Positions 18,905 through 20,228 of a DNA stretch of 20,228 nucleotides are shown here, piece after piece (the stretch's first letter is position 1; each line of letters begins with the position of its first letter). The stretch is from Apostichopus californicus (lineage: Eukaryota > Echinodermata > Holothuroidea > Aspidochirotida > Stichopodidae). A program made the position numbers and the translations under genes. The notes beneath the pieces were generated by a model. It was not told the origin of the DNA. It was given only the letters and a program-made list of their open reading frames with translations, and made no database searches. The stretch covers positions 1 to 20,228 of the forward strand of contig JAIPMN010010939.1 of assembly GCA_020650975.1 (NCBI GenBank), in the 5' to 3' direction.

Positions 18905-18912
18905 GTAAAATA
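18905..18912 (+). repeat. Target-site duplication, right copy
   Basis: An exact second copy of GTAAAATA, directly after the right terminus of the hAT element. Counting this duplication once restores a continuous Cys-finger frame in the LINE. Confidence 0.9.
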
Positions 18913-19740
18913 TCTGTGACAAATAACCAGAGAGGTTATGGGTTCATAATTAGTGTACAGGCATCAGTAATGCAGCCTACAACACCCTTGGTTCGTCCGT
19001 GGAGGTAAAAACAGAATGACGATTGGTTTTGCGTAGAATGTTCAGCACATTGCGGCATGTGTGGTATCCAGGGTCGTACCCAAAAAGCAGTGCAGTGCGA
19101 CCACTGTGATCAATGGATCCACACTAAGTGCTGTAAAAGTGATGACTCGAAATACAGCGAGCTAATGCACTCTAGTTGCAAATGGGTGTGTGATGTTTGC
19201 GACTTCATGAACTTCTCTGATTTTTTCTTCTCAAATAACAATTCCATCAGCTTCACTAACTCGTACGAACTACTTCAAAATTGTACCCCTGGCGTTGACT
19301 TGGGGTCCAATCACCATCCCAAGATCAAATTGAAAACCAACTCAAGACAGGTTAAAAGGAAGGCACTCAAACTTCTTGTCATAAACTTCCAGAGTGTTTG
19401 TAACAAGCAAGCCTCCATAGCAAGTCATCGGCACAGAGACTTGGCTTAAACCGGAAATTAACAATTCAGAAATCTTTCCAGACAACTATGCAGTCATTCG
19501 TAAAGATAGAAGTCCAAATGGTTATGGTGGTGTATTACATGCAATAAAAAGAAACCTGATTTTCACTGAGCTCATTGGATTGTAACTGCATGTGAGATAA
19601 TCTAAGAAAAATAGCACCTCAACTGAAGTCATTCAAGGCATAAGCGACCATGAAATTGTTGGGTTGTCTCTAAATATCTCCCCTCCCCGCAAAACAAAGT
19701 TACCTAAACGTAAAATCTATTTGAAGAAATGTTATAGTGG

Positions 19741-20228
19741 TCGGTGAGTGTGAGGAGATCAATTTGTCCGTTGGTAAGCTCCATCCTTGAAACTGGTAAG
19801 GCCACAGGATTCTGCCATAATATTCAAGTGAGCATAGAATGGTGAGTTGTATGCTACAGCCCTACCGGCTGGGGTGGTACCTTAACTATAAAATAGTACA
19901 GGTACCTGCAGGTGTTGTCGCTTCCTAGCCTAACGCTGTACATGTGCAAAGCTCAGCTGTGTAGGCGCGACGTAGATAATAGTTAGAAGAGATGTAGAAT
20001 TTAATACGATCCACTCCTGGAAATTCCAAGCGTAGAATATACAGCGTATTGCCTTTGATGAAAGAGTAAATGTCACCTAAGATACATATGGATGGATAGA
20101 ATATAGTAGTGATTTTACTGAGTAGAAAGTAGTATCGCGTAAACTGTGTATGGGAGTGAAGGGAATGATATTGCGTTACTGCACAGGTGGCACGATTCTT
20201 CCTTTGTTTTGTATGTGTTCTGGTCCAG
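19741..20228. other. Right-hand flank, nothing recognised
   Basis: About 490 bases after the LINE homology stops. There is no open frame of note. A GGTACC-rich stretch near 19870-19910 holds short palindromes but nothing I can name. Confidence 0.4.

Larger units (their letters stand above)
17277..19740 (+). mobile_element. Decayed LINE (CR1/L2/Jockey-like) ORF, interrupted by a hAT element
   Basis: In order: ELPSSGDI then, one frame over, NPGPAPKYPCKFCK (17432-17483), a 2A-like relic followed by a Cys finger; the nested hAT element; ISVTNNQRG (18911 on); NDDWFCVECSAHCGMCG with VQCDHCDQWIHTKCC and WVCDVC (about 19015-19200), a PHD-like finger; LKLLVINFQSVCNKQ (about 19366-19410), the start of an AP endonuclease; VIGTETWLKPEI and NYAVIRKDRSPNGYGGVL (about 19425-19540); then, after a missing central part, VIQGISDHEIVGLSLNIS (about 19630) and KRKIYLKKCY. 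The endonuclease motifs TETWL and SDHE are present, but internal deletions and stops separate them. Reverse transcriptase is absent: homology ends near 19740. The 5' limit is uncertain. Confidence 0.8.

Overview
This is eukaryotic nuclear DNA from an animal: AT-rich, with coding sequence in short exons bounded by GT..AG introns of 0.5-0.8 kb and a heavy load of decayed transposons. The recurring TAGGCCTA and TACATGTA words, a divergent invertebrate phospholipid scramblase, CR1/L2/Jockey-type LINE remnants (one with a relic 2A-like motif) and a THAP exon together suggest a marine invertebrate deuterostome, most likely an echinoderm. That assignment is an inference. Nothing bacterial is present: no operons, ribosome binding sites or CRISPR arrays.

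Layout. 1-390: end of a hAT-like element with CGGGAT subterminal repeats. 994-4198 (+): the one complete gene I can assemble, a five-exon phospholipid scramblase of 212 residues with all splice sites consensus. 4.2-7.25 kb: non-coding, holding a 50/51-bp tandem array with an inverted unit (5321-5567) and a roughly 107-bp tandem repeat whose first copy contains a CA-rich microsatellite (6031-6420). 7573-7769 (+): a CRE palindrome upstream of an orphan first exon coding for the start of a THAP zinc finger. 7.8-10.1 kb: non-coding repeats.

10.13-13.1 kb (-): two adjacent decayed genes of multi-copy, transposon-associated metazoan families that I recognise but cannot name. One is cut by a 316-bp foldback element flanked by 6-bp target duplications. 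14.0-14.93 kb (-): 3' end of a LINE with reverse transcriptase C-terminus, a 3' stem-loop and an (AAAT)n tail. 15.0-17.3 kb: mostly unannotated, with a weak candidate first exon on the minus strand near a CCAAT/CRE-like cluster. 17.28-19.74 kb (+): a second LINE (zinc finger, PHD-like and endonuclease segments). It is interrupted by a complete 1,416-bp non-autonomous hAT element with 15-bp terminal inverted repeats and an 8-bp target duplication.

The genes do not form a pathway. The scramblase is the only apparently functional protein gene. The THAP exon may begin a gene that continues beyond what I can follow, and the rest is mobile-element material showing nested insertions. The points of most interest are the scramblase that has lost its calcium-binding loop and cysteine clusters, the nested hAT-in-LINE insertion beside a 2A-like relic, and the two insertion or rearrangement scars that can be read to the base.
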